Origin: Janthinobacterium sp. PC23-8
GTDB lineage: Bacteria; Pseudomonadota; Gammaproteobacteria; Burkholderiales; Burkholderiaceae_D
Direction of reading: 5' to 3'
Assembly: GCF_002250505.1 (NCBI RefSeq)
Contig: NZ_NJGY01000001.1
Location: 3,119,066 to 3,183,065 of the forward strand
Length of the DNA stretch: 64,000 bases
The notes beneath the pieces are model-generated. The model was not told where the DNA came from. It saw only the letters and a list, made by a program, of their open reading frames with translations, and made no database searches. Both the position numbers and the translations under genes were made by a program. Every line of letters begins with the position of its first letter. Positions within the stretch are counted from its first letter, which is position 1. Shown here piece after piece: positions 26,890 through 36,299 of this stretch.

Positions 26890-27426
26890 ATGAAAAAGAA
26901 AGTCACGCGCTTGCTGTTGGCTGGCAGCGTCTTGCTGGCAAGCGCCGCCGCGTGGGCGCAACATTCTGATGCTGTCATGGCCACCGGCAAGACCGAGGTG
27001 CGTTATGACAAGCCGGAACAATTCGCCGATCTGTCGTTCGATCCGCGCAAGCGCGAAGAGGCATTGCAGGAACTGACGCGCCACTTCGACAAGCTGGGCG
27101 CGTCGCTGCCGGCCGGACAGCATTTGCAGATCGTGATCACCGATATCGACCTGGCAGGCCGCGAAGATCCGCAGGTGCGTTCCGCCAACGAAATCCGCGT
27201 AATGACGGGCGGCGCCGACTGGCCGCGCATCAGCCTGTCGTATGTGCTGGAACAGGACGGCAAGGCGATCAAGAGCGCCGATGCGCAGCTGTCCGACATG
27301 TCTTACCTGACGCACATGAACCGCTACCCCAGCGGCGAGCGCCTGCGCTATGAAAAGCTGATGATCGACGAATGGTTCGCCAAGACCTTCCATCTACCGC
27401 TGAACAGGCTTAATCGATCCAGTTAA
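26890..27426 (+). CDS. DUF3016 periplasmic protein
   Basis: A 178-residue exported protein with a signal peptide ending at AWAQ. The body matches DUF3016: VRYDKPEQFADL near the N-terminus, LPAGQHLQIVITDIDLAGRE in the middle, and DWPRISLSYVLEQDGK. The ATG at 26890 is supported by AAAGGG 6 bases upstream. Function of the family is unknown. Its last 17 bases overlap the converging thioesterase gene. Confidence 0.85.
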   Translation: MKKKVTRLLLAGSVLLASAAAWAQHSDAVMATGKTEVRYDKPEQFADLSFDPRKREEALQELTRHFDKLGASLPAGQHLQIVITDIDLAGREDPQVRSANEIRVMTGGADWPRISLSYVLEQDGKAIKSADAQLSDMSYLTHMNRYPSGERLRYEKLMIDEWFAKTFHLPLNRLNRSS

Positions 27427-27853
27427 CCTGGGTAAATTTGCTGCCGAATTCTTCCGGCATGGGCACGACCTGGCTGCGCTTGTAGTTAAAAAATACAAAG
27501 CCCGACTTGGCCATGGCGATCAGGGTGTTGTCGCGCGGACGCGTGATGCGGAAGGTGATGTCGCCGCCGTATTTGTTGAAGTCCATCACGCCCACTTCAA
27601 ACAGCAACTGGTCGCGCGCATGGGCTTCGGCACGGTAGGTGGTGGCGAGATCCGTGACGATGATGCCGGTGCCGTCGGCCTCGATGTCGCGCACGCCGAA
27701 TTCGAACAAAAAGCGGGCGCGCGCCTCCGAAATCATGGAGATCATGGAATCGTTGCCGAGATGATTGCCGGCATTGATGTCGGTGGTGCGTACCGTCAAT
27801 TGCGAAGAATAGCAGTATTGGTCTTCGGGAAATTCCAGTGTCAAACGTGCCAT
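27410..27853 (-). CDS. Hot-dog-fold acyl-CoA thioesterase
   Basis: A 147-residue protein of the YbgC / 4-hydroxybenzoyl-CoA thioesterase type. LTVRTTDINAGNHLGNDSMI holds the usual catalytic acid region (D near 26), and YRAEAHARDQLLFEVGV is the central hot-dog strand. It should hydrolyse acyl-CoA thioesters in the cytoplasm. Overlaps the DUF3016 gene tail to tail. Confidence 0.82.
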   Translation of the reverse strand: MARLTLEFPEDQYCYSSQLTVRTTDINAGNHLGNDSMISMISEARARFLFEFGVRDIEADGTGIIVTDLATTYRAEAHARDQLLFEVGVMDFNKYGGDITFRITRPRDNTLIAMAKSGFVFFNYKRSQVVPMPEEFGSKFTQVNWID

Positions 27854-27938
27854 GGGTCTCTCTTTGCAGGGGCGCCAGACGTGGCGGGAAAGTCAATTCT
27901 AGCCGCTTCCCCGCCAGGCGTCGAAAAATGCCACTGTG

Positions 27939-29405
27939 TTACTGCTTGCGCACGATGCGGTACACCTTGCCGCTGCCGCCAAGCAGGTACAGTTCTTTCT
28001 GCGCATCCTGGCCGAACGACAGGATATTGCCCACGTTCGTGATGTTCCAGTCCGTCACGGCCGAGGCGCTGCTATTGCTGTAGGTAAAACTCTTCAGCCA
28101 GCCGCTGCAATAGTCGGAGTACAGATACCGGCCCGCCAGTTCCGGCAGCGCCGTGCCGCGGTAGACATAGCCGCCCGTGATCGAGCAGCCGCCCGCGCTG
28201 TCGTGGCCGTACTCGACCTTGGGCAATACCAGAGCCGTCTGGTTGCACGTCGCGCTGTTGTAGCACTGCGTGCCTTCCATGATGTTCCAGCCATAGTTGT
28301 TGCCAGCCTGGTCCACGGGCACGACATTGATCTCTTCGCGCTGGGCCTGGCCCACGTCGGCGATATACAGCAGTTGCGCCGTGGTATCGAAGGCGTAGCG
28401 CCAGGGATTGCGCAGGCCATAGGCCCAGATTTCCGCGCGCTTGCCGGCCGTATTGACAAACGGATTGCCGGCCGGAATGGCATATGGTTGCACGATGCTG
28501 CTGGCGTTCACGTCAAGGCGCAGCATCTTGCCGAGCAGTGTATTGGTATTTTGTGCGTTACCGGCCGCGTCGCCAGCGCCGCCGCCATCACCCGTGGTCA
28601 CATACAGATAGCCGTCCGGGCCAAAGCTGAGCAGGCCGCCATTGTGGTTGCTGAAACCGGGGTGGGCAATCGCGATGATCTGCACGCTGGCCAGCGCATC
28701 GGCGACGTTGGCGTTGCCGGCCGACACCTGGCGCCGCTCGATGATGATATTGCCGATCAAGTCGGTGTAGTACAGGAAAAAGTAGCCGTTGCTGGCGTAC
28801 TGCGGATGAAACGCCATCGACAGCAGGCCCCGTTCGCCATCGGTGGTGGTGCGGCTGCTGATATCGAGAAACGGCGTGGCCAGCAGGATGCCATTGTCGA
28901 CGATGCGGATGCGCCCGGCGCGCTCGACGATGAACAGCCGGCTGTCGCCGGGCGGCGACGTCAGGAAGGTCGGCGCCTGCAGGCCGCTGGCCACCTCCTG
29001 CAAGGCCAGCGCCAGCGGCGCCGTGGCCGCGTAGGCGACGCCAGCGCCGGCTGTGGCGCCAGCGGCCACCTGCACTTGCTGGGTCGCCGGCGTGGCCGCC
29101 AGGCTGCCGGTGCCGTAAGCCACATTGGCGGCGGTGATGGCATAGGCACCCGGCGCCAGGTCGCTCAAGGTGGCTGACGCCGTCAGCAGCTTGCTGTAAG
29201 CGGCCGGTCCGGTCACGGTGACGGCGCCGTTGACGCCGGCGGGCAGGCCGCTGATGGTCACCGCGAGGCTGCCGGTGGTGGGGCCGGGAGGCGGATGGTG
29301 GTCATTGTCGTTGCCGCCGCACGCGGCCAGCAGGCCCAGGGTGAACAGCATCAGCAGCGCCAGCAAGGCTTGTTTGAGTGCGGTGGGGGAAGTTCGATTG
29401 CGCAT
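27939..29405 (-). CDS. PQQ-dependent sugar dehydrogenase-like lipoprotein
   Basis: A 488-residue lipoprotein: lipobox LLAAC with Cys29, a short beta-domain (about 45-115, with LPAGVNGAVTVTGPAAYSKL and LAPGAYAITA) and a six-bladed propeller of the glucose/sorbosone dehydrogenase family (about 135-485). Family motifs include ERAGRIRIVDNG, ERGLLSMAFHPQY, NHNGGLLSFGPDG, WAYGLRNPWRYAFD and NNYGWNIMEG. It probably oxidises sugars in the periplasm with PQQ bound at the propeller centre. The ATG is preceded by GGAG. Single gene; divergent from frmA. Confidence 0.88.
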   Translation of the reverse strand: MRNRTSPTALKQALLALLMLFTLGLLAACGGNDNDHHPPPGPTTGSLAVTISGLPAGVNGAVTVTGPAAYSKLLTASATLSDLAPGAYAITAANVAYGTGSLAATPATQQVQVAAGATAGAGVAYAATAPLALALQEVASGLQAPTFLTSPPGDSRLFIVERAGRIRIVDNGILLATPFLDISSRTTTDGERGLLSMAFHPQYASNGYFFLYYTDLIGNIIIERRQVSAGNANVADALASVQIIAIAHPGFSNHNGGLLSFGPDGYLYVTTGDGGGAGDAAGNAQNTNTLLGKMLRLDVNASSIVQPYAIPAGNPFVNTAGKRAEIWAYGLRNPWRYAFDTTAQLLYIADVGQAQREEINVVPVDQAGNNYGWNIMEGTQCYNSATCNQTALVLPKVEYGHDSAGGCSITGGYVYRGTALPELAGRYLYSDYCSGWLKSFTYSNSSASAVTDWNITNVGNILSFGQDAQKELYLLGGSGKVYRIVRKQ

Positions 29406-29672
29406 GTCAGTCTCCAGGGATGGAACGACGCAGCCGCTTGTCGGGTGACGGACGGCGTTGAAATACGATCATGCATTTTTTCGCCAGCTGACTTGATCGC
29501 GCGCAAGCGAGTGTTGTACTGTTGCCAGCATACGCCTGCCGCATACCGCTACCGTTCGTTGCCGCACGATCGGACAAAGGGGCGGCGTTTTCAGACAATC
29601 GCGCGCCGGCCCGTATCGCGCGCGGCCGAGGCAGGCCATAATGCGACATCTGAAACCGCGCAGGAGCGACCC

Positions 29673-30779
29673 ATGAAAACCAAAGCAGCCGTGGCCTGGA
29701 AGGCCGGCGCCCCCCTGACCATCGAAGAAGTCGACCTGGCCGGGCCGCGTGAAGGCGAAGTGCTGATCGAACTGAAAGCGACCGGTATCTGCCATACCGA
29801 TTACTACACCCTGTCGGGCGCCGATCCGGAAGGCATCTTCCCCGCCATCCTGGGCCATGAAGGCGCCGGCATCGTGGTTGACGTGGGCCCGGGCGTGAAA
29901 ACGCTGAAAAAGGACGACCACGTGATTCCCCTGTACACGCCGGAATGCCGCGAGTGCAAGTTTTGCCTGTCGCAAAAGACCAATCTGTGCCAGAAAATCC
30001 GCAGCACCCAGGGCCGTGGCCTGATGCCCGACGCCACCAGCCGCTTTTCGCTGGACGGCAAGCCGCTGTTCCATTACATGGGCACCTCGACCTTCTCGAA
30101 CTTTATCGTGGTGCCGGAAATCGCCCTGGCGAAGATCCGTGAAGACGCGCCGTTCGACAAGGTCTGCTATATCGGTTGCGGCGTGACCACCGGCGTGGGC
30201 GCGGTCTTGTTCTCGGCCAAGGTCGAGGCGGGCGCCAATGTGGCCGTGTTCGGCCTGGGCGGCATCGGCCTGAACGTGATCCAGGCGGCGAAAATGGTCG
30301 GCGCCGACAAGATTATCGGCATCGACATCAACCCGGCGCGCCAGGCCATCGCCCGCAAGTTCGGCATGACGCACTTTATCAATCCGAACGAAGTGGAGAA
30401 CGTGGTTGACGCCATCGTGCAATTGACCGACGGCGGCGCCGATTACAGTTTTGAATGCGTCGGTAACACCAGCCTGATGCGCCAGGCGCTCGAATGCACC
30501 CACAAGGGCTGGGGCAAATCGTTCATTATCGGCGTGGCGGCGGCCGGCCAGGAAATCTCGACCCGTCCGTTCCAGCTGGTGACGGGCCGCGAATGGCGCG
30601 GTTCGGCCTTTGGCGGCGCGCGCGGCCGCACCGATGTGCCGAAGATCGTCGACTGGTATATGGAAGGCAAGCTCAATATCGACGACCTGATCACGCACCG
30701 CCTGCCGCTCGAACGCATCAACGAAGGCTTTGACCTGATGAAGAGCGGCGAGTCGATCCGTTCGGTGGTGCTGTACTAA
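29673..30779 (+). CDS. frmA: S-(hydroxymethyl)glutathione dehydrogenase / class III alcohol dehydrogenase
   Basis: A 368-residue zinc enzyme that oxidises S-hydroxymethylglutathione in formaldehyde detoxification and can reduce S-nitrosoglutathione. The catalytic zinc ligands are seen in TGICHTD and GHEGAG, the structural zinc site in CRECKFCLSQKTNLC, and the NAD-binding motif in FGLGGIGLNV. AGGAG lies 6 bases before the ATG at 29673; upstream codons in the same frame are rejected. No FrmR or FrmB gene is adjacent. It is followed by a cluster of palindromes. Confidence 0.95.
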   Translation: MKTKAAVAWKAGAPLTIEEVDLAGPREGEVLIELKATGICHTDYYTLSGADPEGIFPAILGHEGAGIVVDVGPGVKTLKKDDHVIPLYTPECRECKFCLSQKTNLCQKIRSTQGRGLMPDATSRFSLDGKPLFHYMGTSTFSNFIVVPEIALAKIREDAPFDKVCYIGCGVTTGVGAVLFSAKVEAGANVAVFGLGGIGLNVIQAAKMVGADKIIGIDINPARQAIARKFGMTHFINPNEVENVVDAIVQLTDGGADYSFECVGNTSLMRQALECTHKGWGKSFIIGVAAAGQEISTRPFQLVTGREWRGSAFGGARGRTDVPKIVDWYMEGKLNIDDLITHRLPLERINEGFDLMKSGESIRSVVLY

Positions 30780-30842
30780 GCAAGTACGCATAAATTCTTG
30801 TGGATTCTGACTTCCATAACCGGCGCTCTGCGGCGTTGCCCG

Positions 30843-30939
30843 CTGCTAGCAGTGCTCGCACTGCGTCGCATCGGGCGCCTTTGCGGGAGTATCGCCTTGC
30901 AAGGCGATACCGTTGCGCAGGCGCGGGACAGGTCCCGCG
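30843..30939. repeat. Cluster of palindromes downstream of frmA
   Basis: In the 331-base gap 30780-31110, four inverted repeats lie back to back: CTGCTAGCAG (30843-30852), AGTGC/GCACT (30851-30862), a 50-base symmetric palindrome (30875-30924) and an 8-bp hairpin (30922-30929 with 30932-30939). The large palindrome has a perfect 22-bp core (30889-30910), an 8-base mismatched zone and matched 6-base ends sharing one centre. No T-run follows. It could be a REP-like element or a structured RNA. The rest of the gap holds no gene. Confidence 0.6.
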
Positions 30940-31110
30940 AATTCCCTGCTCCGCCATCCGGTTCTGTTCGTCATAATTTCACAATAATTTCTTGGCACTT
31001 ACTTAAATCAGCAACACCAGAGGCCAGCAGGGGACGGCGCGCTGTACTTCGCCAGCCACCCCTGCTAATGTCGAAGGCATCGCTGCATAACCTTGATGCC
31101 GGGAGCCCCA

Positions 31111-31353
31111 ATGTTTGCCACTGCCTATCTGCTGACCTTGCGGCGCATGCTGCCCGTGTTGCTTGGCGCGAGCTTGTCCGCCATGCTGGCGCTGTGGTGG
31201 CGCGATGCCGCCATCCTTGCCACGCCCGTCGTCTGGTTGGCCTTGCTGGCCACGTATTTGCTGTGTGCGCTGATGTTTACGCCGCTGGAGTGGCAGCGCC
31301 AGCAACTGGCGGTGCGGCGTGTGCGCATCGCCAGTTCGGGCAAGTCGCGCTAA
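31111..31353 (+). CDS. Small two-helix membrane protein
   Basis: An 80-residue protein with two predicted membrane helices (about 14-30 and 36-58) and a basic C-terminal tail (RRVRIASSGKSR), giving a cytoplasmic C-terminus. GGGAG lies 5 bases before the ATG at 31111. Family not recognised. Its stop is 9 bases from the end of the converging regulator gene. Confidence 0.6.
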   Translation: MFATAYLLTLRRMLPVLLGASLSAMLALWWRDAAILATPVVWLALLATYLLCALMFTPLEWQRQQLAVRRVRIASSGKSR

Positions 31354-31362
31354 GGACTCACG

Positions 31363-32370
31363 CTAACGCGTGGTGCTGGAAAAACGTTCGCGGTAGTCGC
31401 GCGGCGTGACGCCGAGTTTCTTGTGAAACAGCCGGCGCAGCCTTTCCTCGCTCTGTAAACCAGTCTGCGCGGCCACGTGTTTCAGTGACGACACGTTTTC
31501 TTCCAGTAGCCGACGCGCCAGCTCGAAGCGCGCCGTTTCAATGAACTCGGTGGGACTGGTATGCGTTTCACGCTGGAACACGCGCGTAAAATTGCGCTCG
31601 CTCATGGCCAGACTGGCCGCCAGTTGCGGCACGCTCAGGTCTTCGGCCAGGTGGTCCATGATCCAGGCCTGCAACTGGCGGATGGTCGGGTGCGTCGTCA
31701 TCTGGCTCGACAGGTGCACGGAAAACTGCGACTGCCCGCCCGGGCGTTTCAGGTACACTACCAGGTCGCGTGCTACTTCCAGCGCGATATCGCGGCTGAA
31801 ATCCTCTTCCACCAGTGCCAGCGCCAGGTCGATGCCGGCGGTGACGCCCGCGGAGGTCCAGACATTTCCTTCGCGCACAAAAATCGCATCGGCGTTGACC
31901 TCGATTTGCGGATAGCGCCGGCGCAGGCTGTCCACCGCGCTCCAGTGCGTGGCGGCGCGCTTGCCATCGAGCACACCGGCCTCGGCCAGGAAAAAGCAGC
32001 CCGTGCACAGCGCCGCCAGGGTATCGATGCGCGGCGCCGCCTGCGCCACCCAGGCGGCAATCGCCGGGATCTCTTGCAACACCTGCTCGACATGGTGGCA
32101 GCCGACGATCACCGCCAGGTCCGGCAAGCTGGCCGCGTCGAGCATCTTGCTGGCATGCAAACTCATCAGCGTATCGGACGCCACCGGCCCGATGGCGGTC
32201 GAAGCGATGTGCATCTCATAGCCTCCCGGCAGATTGCGCAGGCGCAGATGGGTGTTGGCATAATCAAACACCTTCATGGCGCCGATGGCTTCAAGGGCCT
32301 TGAAGCCCGGGTAGATGATGATGTCGACGGTGCGCAATGGCGAGCGGGAAGTGGGGAGCGGATCTGTCAT
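31363..32370 (-). CDS. GlxA/FtrA-type AraC-family regulator with DJ-1/PfpI domain
   Basis: About 335 residues. The N-terminal DJ-1/PfpI-like domain (about 15-190) has the nucleophile-elbow region LAALCTGCFFLAEAG, and the C-terminal AraC domain (about 230-330) carries two helix-turn-helix motifs (DLSVPQLAASLAMSERNFTR and SLKHVAAQTGLQSEERLRRL). Such regulators sense small metabolites and activate catabolic genes. The start at MTDPLPTSRS (32370) is preferred; a 23-codon upstream extension is unlikely. The next gene, mshQ-like, is divergent. Confidence 0.87.
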   Translation of the reverse strand: MTDPLPTSRSPLRTVDIIIYPGFKALEAIGAMKVFDYANTHLRLRNLPGGYEMHIASTAIGPVASDTLMSLHASKMLDAASLPDLAVIVGCHHVEQVLQEIPAIAAWVAQAAPRIDTLAALCTGCFFLAEAGVLDGKRAATHWSAVDSLRRRYPQIEVNADAIFVREGNVWTSAGVTAGIDLALALVEEDFSRDIALEVARDLVVYLKRPGGQSQFSVHLSSQMTTHPTIRQLQAWIMDHLAEDLSVPQLAASLAMSERNFTRVFQRETHTSPTEFIETARFELARRLLEENVSSLKHVAAQTGLQSEERLRRLFHKKLGVTPRDYRERFSSTTR

Positions 32371-32477
32371 CAGATACGTGATTGCTGGGTCAAGGTGACA
32401 GCTTAGCATGCGAGGGCTATGCTTAAAGTCAACACGCAATGTTTCGTGGATATTAAAGGGCTTTATAATTCCGCATT

Positions 32478-35402
32478 ATGAAAAAAACCCTGTTCAAATA
32501 TCTGGCAGCATTGTGGCTTTTATTGACCGTTTCTGTGATCACGCAGGCGGCCAACTTGAATTTCAATGGCGGTGCCGTATCGGCTTGTTCAATCACGGGA
32601 AATCAATATAGCTGTAGCGGCCTCGATATGCCGGATTACAACAACACCATGGTGATCGCCAGCGGCTACACCGTGGTGGTGCCGGGCGCCATTTCCTTCG
32701 GTTATAACCAGAGCCTGACGATGAGCGGCACCGCAGCGCTGATCGTCAATGGCGACCTCGATATTGGCAATATCAACGGCCCCAACCTGAATATCTCTGG
32801 CGGCAGCCTGACTGCGCAGGGCGGTACCTTCAAGGTCGGGCAACAGGCACAGACACTGACGGCGAACGTCAGCGCGACCAACATTTATCTGGGCAGTGGC
32901 TCCAACCTGACGATCACTGGCACCATTGTGGCCACAAGCCTGGTCGATATTGCATCGCATGCCACCGTCAACGGTCCGATCAGCGGCTCTACCGTCCATA
33001 CCAATTCTCCGGTAGTGCTCAATGGCGACGTTACCGCGAAGGTCGAATTCAACCTGGCATCTGGCGGTCGCCTGACCGGCAAGCTGGTGTCGCCAACCGT
33101 CAATATCGAACCATCCGATACCCGCGTTTTCGGCGATGTCACGGCCTCCAAATCATTGACCCTTGGTTCTGGAAATTTTATTTCCGGTAACGTTGTCGCG
33201 GGAAAGGTCGAACTGCAATCGTCGGAAGCGTATATCACCGGCAATGCCAAGGTCGATTCCATCATCCTTGGCTGGCATGGCCGGGTGCGGCAAAAAATCA
33301 CTTGTAATGCTTTTACTCCGAGCACTCCTTGTACTTGCGTCTCTAACAACAGCGGTTACGACGAGGGTACGGTGAACGGACCGTCCTGCGCCGCGCCGCA
33401 GGTAGCCGGCCCGCACCATTTCCAGATCACCCATCCGGCCGCAGCATTGAGCTGCTCCCCTGAAAAAGTCACCGTCAAGGCCTGCGCCGACGCCAGTTGC
33501 GGCAGCGCGTATACCAATGGCGCAACCGTCGTCCTGGCGCCTGGCGGCGCCACGGCGTCAACGGGCACTACCGGCAGCGTCGACAGCACGGTGGCGCAAT
33601 ACGCGGGGGGCACGGCCACCCTGAGCCTCACCAGCACGCCATCGACCACAGGCGCGCTGGTCTGCAAAGACAGTACCACCGGCAATGTCACCAACTGCCA
33701 GATGCCGTTCAACAGCAGCGGCCTGCAGGTGAGCGGCAATCCGCGCTATGCGGAAGATGAGGCGATTGTGTCGATCAGCGCGCTGCGCTCCTCCAGCAAC
33801 AATCCGCGCGCCTGCGTTCCCTTGTTCGCAGGCCTCGATAAAACCATCAAGCTGCGCTGCAGTTATGCCAATCCCGCCACTGGCACCCTGGCCGCGCGCA
33901 TACAGGGCAAGAATGGGACTTATTTGTCGCTGGGCGCCAGTAACAGCAGCGCCTGCGGCGTGGATGGCACCGATGTCCTGTTGAAATTCGATAGCGATGG
34001 GCTGGCGCAGCCGAACATGCTCTATGCGGACGTAGGCCAGCTGGGGCTGACTGCCACCTATACCTCGACCAGCGGCACCGACAATGGTTTGACGATGACG
34101 GGCAGCGGCAATGTCATCGTCGTACCGGCCAAGTTTGCTTTCAGCGCGATTGCCAGCCCGCAGCGCGCCGGCCAGGAAGTGCCATCGGTGACCGTCACGG
34201 CGCAAAACAAGGCGGGCGCCACCACGCCTAATTTCGGTCAGGAGACGATCAAGCCAGCGGTGGCCCTGAGCCATGGCTATGTGTTACCGAAGTTTGGTAC
34301 GCAAAATGGCAATGCCGACCCGGAAGTGAGCGGCGTACTCGGTTTCAACAATGGCGTGCTCAAGAGCAGCGCACTGGCATGGGCGGAAACGGGCACCATC
34401 AATATCACCGCTATCTTGAACAATTACCTGGGCGTGCAACAAATCGGCACGGTTACGCCGCTGGCGACGGGCGCCAGCAACAATGTACTGTTTATCCCGC
34501 ACCATTTCCAGACGGCGCTCGATATCGTCAACATGCCCGCTGCGGGTTTTCCCGCACTGTGCGGCGCCCAGTTCGCTTGTACCGATAACGGCGCCGGCAC
34601 CGGCGCCCGCTATGTGTATGCGCGCCAGCCTTTCGCGCTGAAGGTGACGGCGCAGAACCTGCAGAACGCCACCACCATAAATTTTGACAAGCAGGATACC
34701 AGCATCAATACGCAGCAGGTCCAGCTGCTGGCGCGCGACGCCCAGGACAGCGCCAATATGCCGCCAGCCGGCAGCAAGTTCACCGATGGCAGCGCGGCCG
34801 GCATCGTCTTGAGCGGCGTGCCCATAAGCGCTTTCAGCGGCGGCGTGGCGCGCCAGGTGCTGGCCTATCAATTTCCCGGCGCTTATTCGCCCTCGGCTGG
34901 CGCCACGTCGCTGGCAGCGCCGACCATACTGCTGCTGCGCGCCAACTTTACTTACCCGGTCAGCAATGTGGTGACATCGACGCCGTCGGCGCAAGGCAAG
35001 GAAGCGGTGCTGACGGTGATTACCGGGCGCGCGATGGTGCCCAACAGCTACGGCTCGGAACTGCTGCCGATCCGGCTGGAGGTGCAGGCGCAGTACTGGG
35101 ACGGCGCGCGCTGGCGCGCCAACCTGGCCGACAGCCTGAGCAGCTTCGGCAAGGCCAATGTGGTGCTGGCCAACTGCACCAAGGCGCTGGTCTGCAGCAC
35201 GCTGGTGGTTGCCGACCAGGTATATCAGTTCAGTAGCGGCGTGCTGGCAGCCAATGGCCGGTTGACGCTGCAGGCGCCAAAGGTGGCTGGCAGCGTCGAT
35301 GTGTCGCTCGGCGGCCTGCCGCATTTTCCCTCCACCGTCGGGCGGGTGGTGTTTGGCGTATTCAAGTCGGGTCCGGTGCTTTACATACGCGAAATGTACT
35401 AG
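32478..35402 (+). CDS. DUF6701 / MshQ-like exported protein
   Basis: A 974-residue secreted or surface protein. After the signal peptide (to TQAAN) comes a polar, repeat-rich beta region (about 25-280) that looks like a beta-solenoid: runs such as LNISGGSLTAQGGTFKVG and many GN/GS turns. A cysteine-rich spacer (CNAFTPSTPCTC) precedes the large DUF6701 region found in MshQ of the MSHA pilus locus, recognisable from LLPIRLEVQAQYWDGARW near the C-terminus. A TATAAT box (32464-32469) lies only 8 bases before the ATG, so the mRNA may be nearly leaderless; no Shine-Dalgarno is seen. No pilus genes adjoin. Confidence 0.8.
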   Translation: MKKTLFKYLAALWLLLTVSVITQAANLNFNGGAVSACSITGNQYSCSGLDMPDYNNTMVIASGYTVVVPGAISFGYNQSLTMSGTAALIVNGDLDIGNINGPNLNISGGSLTAQGGTFKVGQQAQTLTANVSATNIYLGSGSNLTITGTIVATSLVDIASHATVNGPISGSTVHTNSPVVLNGDVTAKVEFNLASGGRLTGKLVSPTVNIEPSDTRVFGDVTASKSLTLGSGNFISGNVVAGKVELQSSEAYITGNAKVDSIILGWHGRVRQKITCNAFTPSTPCTCVSNNSGYDEGTVNGPSCAAPQVAGPHHFQITHPAAALSCSPEKVTVKACADASCGSAYTNGATVVLAPGGATASTGTTGSVDSTVAQYAGGTATLSLTSTPSTTGALVCKDSTTGNVTNCQMPFNSSGLQVSGNPRYAEDEAIVSISALRSSSNNPRACVPLFAGLDKTIKLRCSYANPATGTLAARIQGKNGTYLSLGASNSSACGVDGTDVLLKFDSDGLAQPNMLYADVGQLGLTATYTSTSGTDNGLTMTGSGNVIVVPAKFAFSAIASPQRAGQEVPSVTVTAQNKAGATTPNFGQETIKPAVALSHGYVLPKFGTQNGNADPEVSGVLGFNNGVLKSSALAWAETGTINITAILNNYLGVQQIGTVTPLATGASNNVLFIPHHFQTALDIVNMPAAGFPALCGAQFACTDNGAGTGARYVYARQPFALKVTAQNLQNATTINFDKQDTSINTQQVQLLARDAQDSANMPPAGSKFTDGSAAGIVLSGVPISAFSGGVARQVLAYQFPGAYSPSAGATSLAAPTILLLRANFTYPVSNVVTSTPSAQGKEAVLTVITGRAMVPNSYGSELLPIRLEVQAQYWDGARWRANLADSLSSFGKANVVLANCTKALVCSTLVVADQVYQFSSGVLAANGRLTLQAPKVAGSVDVSLGGLPHFPSTVGRVVFGVFKSGPVLYIREMY

Positions 35403-35491
35403 TGTGTTCCTTGGGCAGGGCTGACGCAGAAAGCGGAAAAAACCAGTAAGATGCCTTGCTGTTTCCTTCCCCTTACAGAACTGGAGTCTTC

Positions 35492-36193
35492 ATGAGCATC
35501 ACTACGCAGTGGATCGATATCACCGGCGCCGACGGCGCCACCTTCCCGGCTTACCTGGCCGTGCCGCATCTCGGCAAGGGCCCCGGCATCGTGTTGTTGC
35601 AGGAAATTTTTGGCGTCAATGAACATATCCGCACGGTGGCCGAGCAATATGCGCTTGACGGCTATGTGGTGCTGGTGCCCGATCTGTTCTGGCGCGAAGG
35701 CGCGCACATCGAACTGGGCTATGAAGGGGCGGACTGGCAGCGCGCCGTCGAACTGATGCAGGCCACCGACAACGAGCACGTGCTGGCCGATATCACCGCC
35801 AGCGTCGCCGCCCTGCGCGCGCGCGCGGAAGTGGACGGCAAGATTGCTTCGATCGGCTACTGCTTCGGCGGCCGCCTGTCGTACCAGGCGGCAGCGGCCG
35901 GCCTGGTCGACGGCGCCATCGCCTACTACGGCGGCGGCATCCAGAACAAGCTGGACCTGGCCGAGGAAATCAAGGTGCCGCTGCTGATGCATTTCGGCGC
36001 CAACGACAGCCATATCCCGGCCGACGCCGTGAAAAGCATCGCCGAACGCTTCGACGGCCGCGAAGAGGTGGAAATCCATGTCTATCCGCAAGCCGAACAC
36101 GGTTTCAACTGCAATTACCGCGACAGCTACGATCTGCGCTCGTCGGTGCAGGCGCATGGCAATACGCTGATTTTTCTGTCAGAAAATCTGTAG
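35492..36193 (+). CDS. Dienelactone hydrolase-family alpha/beta hydrolase
   Basis: A 233-residue cytoplasmic hydrolase. The catalytic triad is seen as Cys in IGYCFGGR, Asp in FGANDSHIP and His in QAEHGFNC, the arrangement of carboxymethylenebutenolidase. It may open lactones from aromatic degradation or act on related esters. GGAG is 6 bases before the ATG at 35492. Followed by a SRPBCC protein in the same direction. Confidence 0.9.
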   Translation: MSITTQWIDITGADGATFPAYLAVPHLGKGPGIVLLQEIFGVNEHIRTVAEQYALDGYVVLVPDLFWREGAHIELGYEGADWQRAVELMQATDNEHVLADITASVAALRARAEVDGKIASIGYCFGGRLSYQAAAAGLVDGAIAYYGGGIQNKLDLAEEIKVPLLMHFGANDSHIPADAVKSIAERFDGREEVEIHVYPQAEHGFNCNYRDSYDLRSSVQAHGNTLIFLSENL

Positions 36194-36253
36194 TCATCCG
36201 GCAGCAAAGCGGCATGGGCGCTAAAATAGCGGCTGTGCCGGGCATTCCGGCCG

Positions 36254-36272
36254 GCCGGGCGCCACGCCCGGC
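36254..36272. repeat. GC-rich hairpin between hydrolase and SRPBCC genes
   Basis: Perfect 8-bp stem (36254-36261 with 36265-36272) and a 3-base loop, without a T-run. It may slow RNA decay or end part of the transcripts. Confidence 0.35.
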
Positions 36273-36299
36273 AAACCTGGATGAGGAACCGAACTGAAG

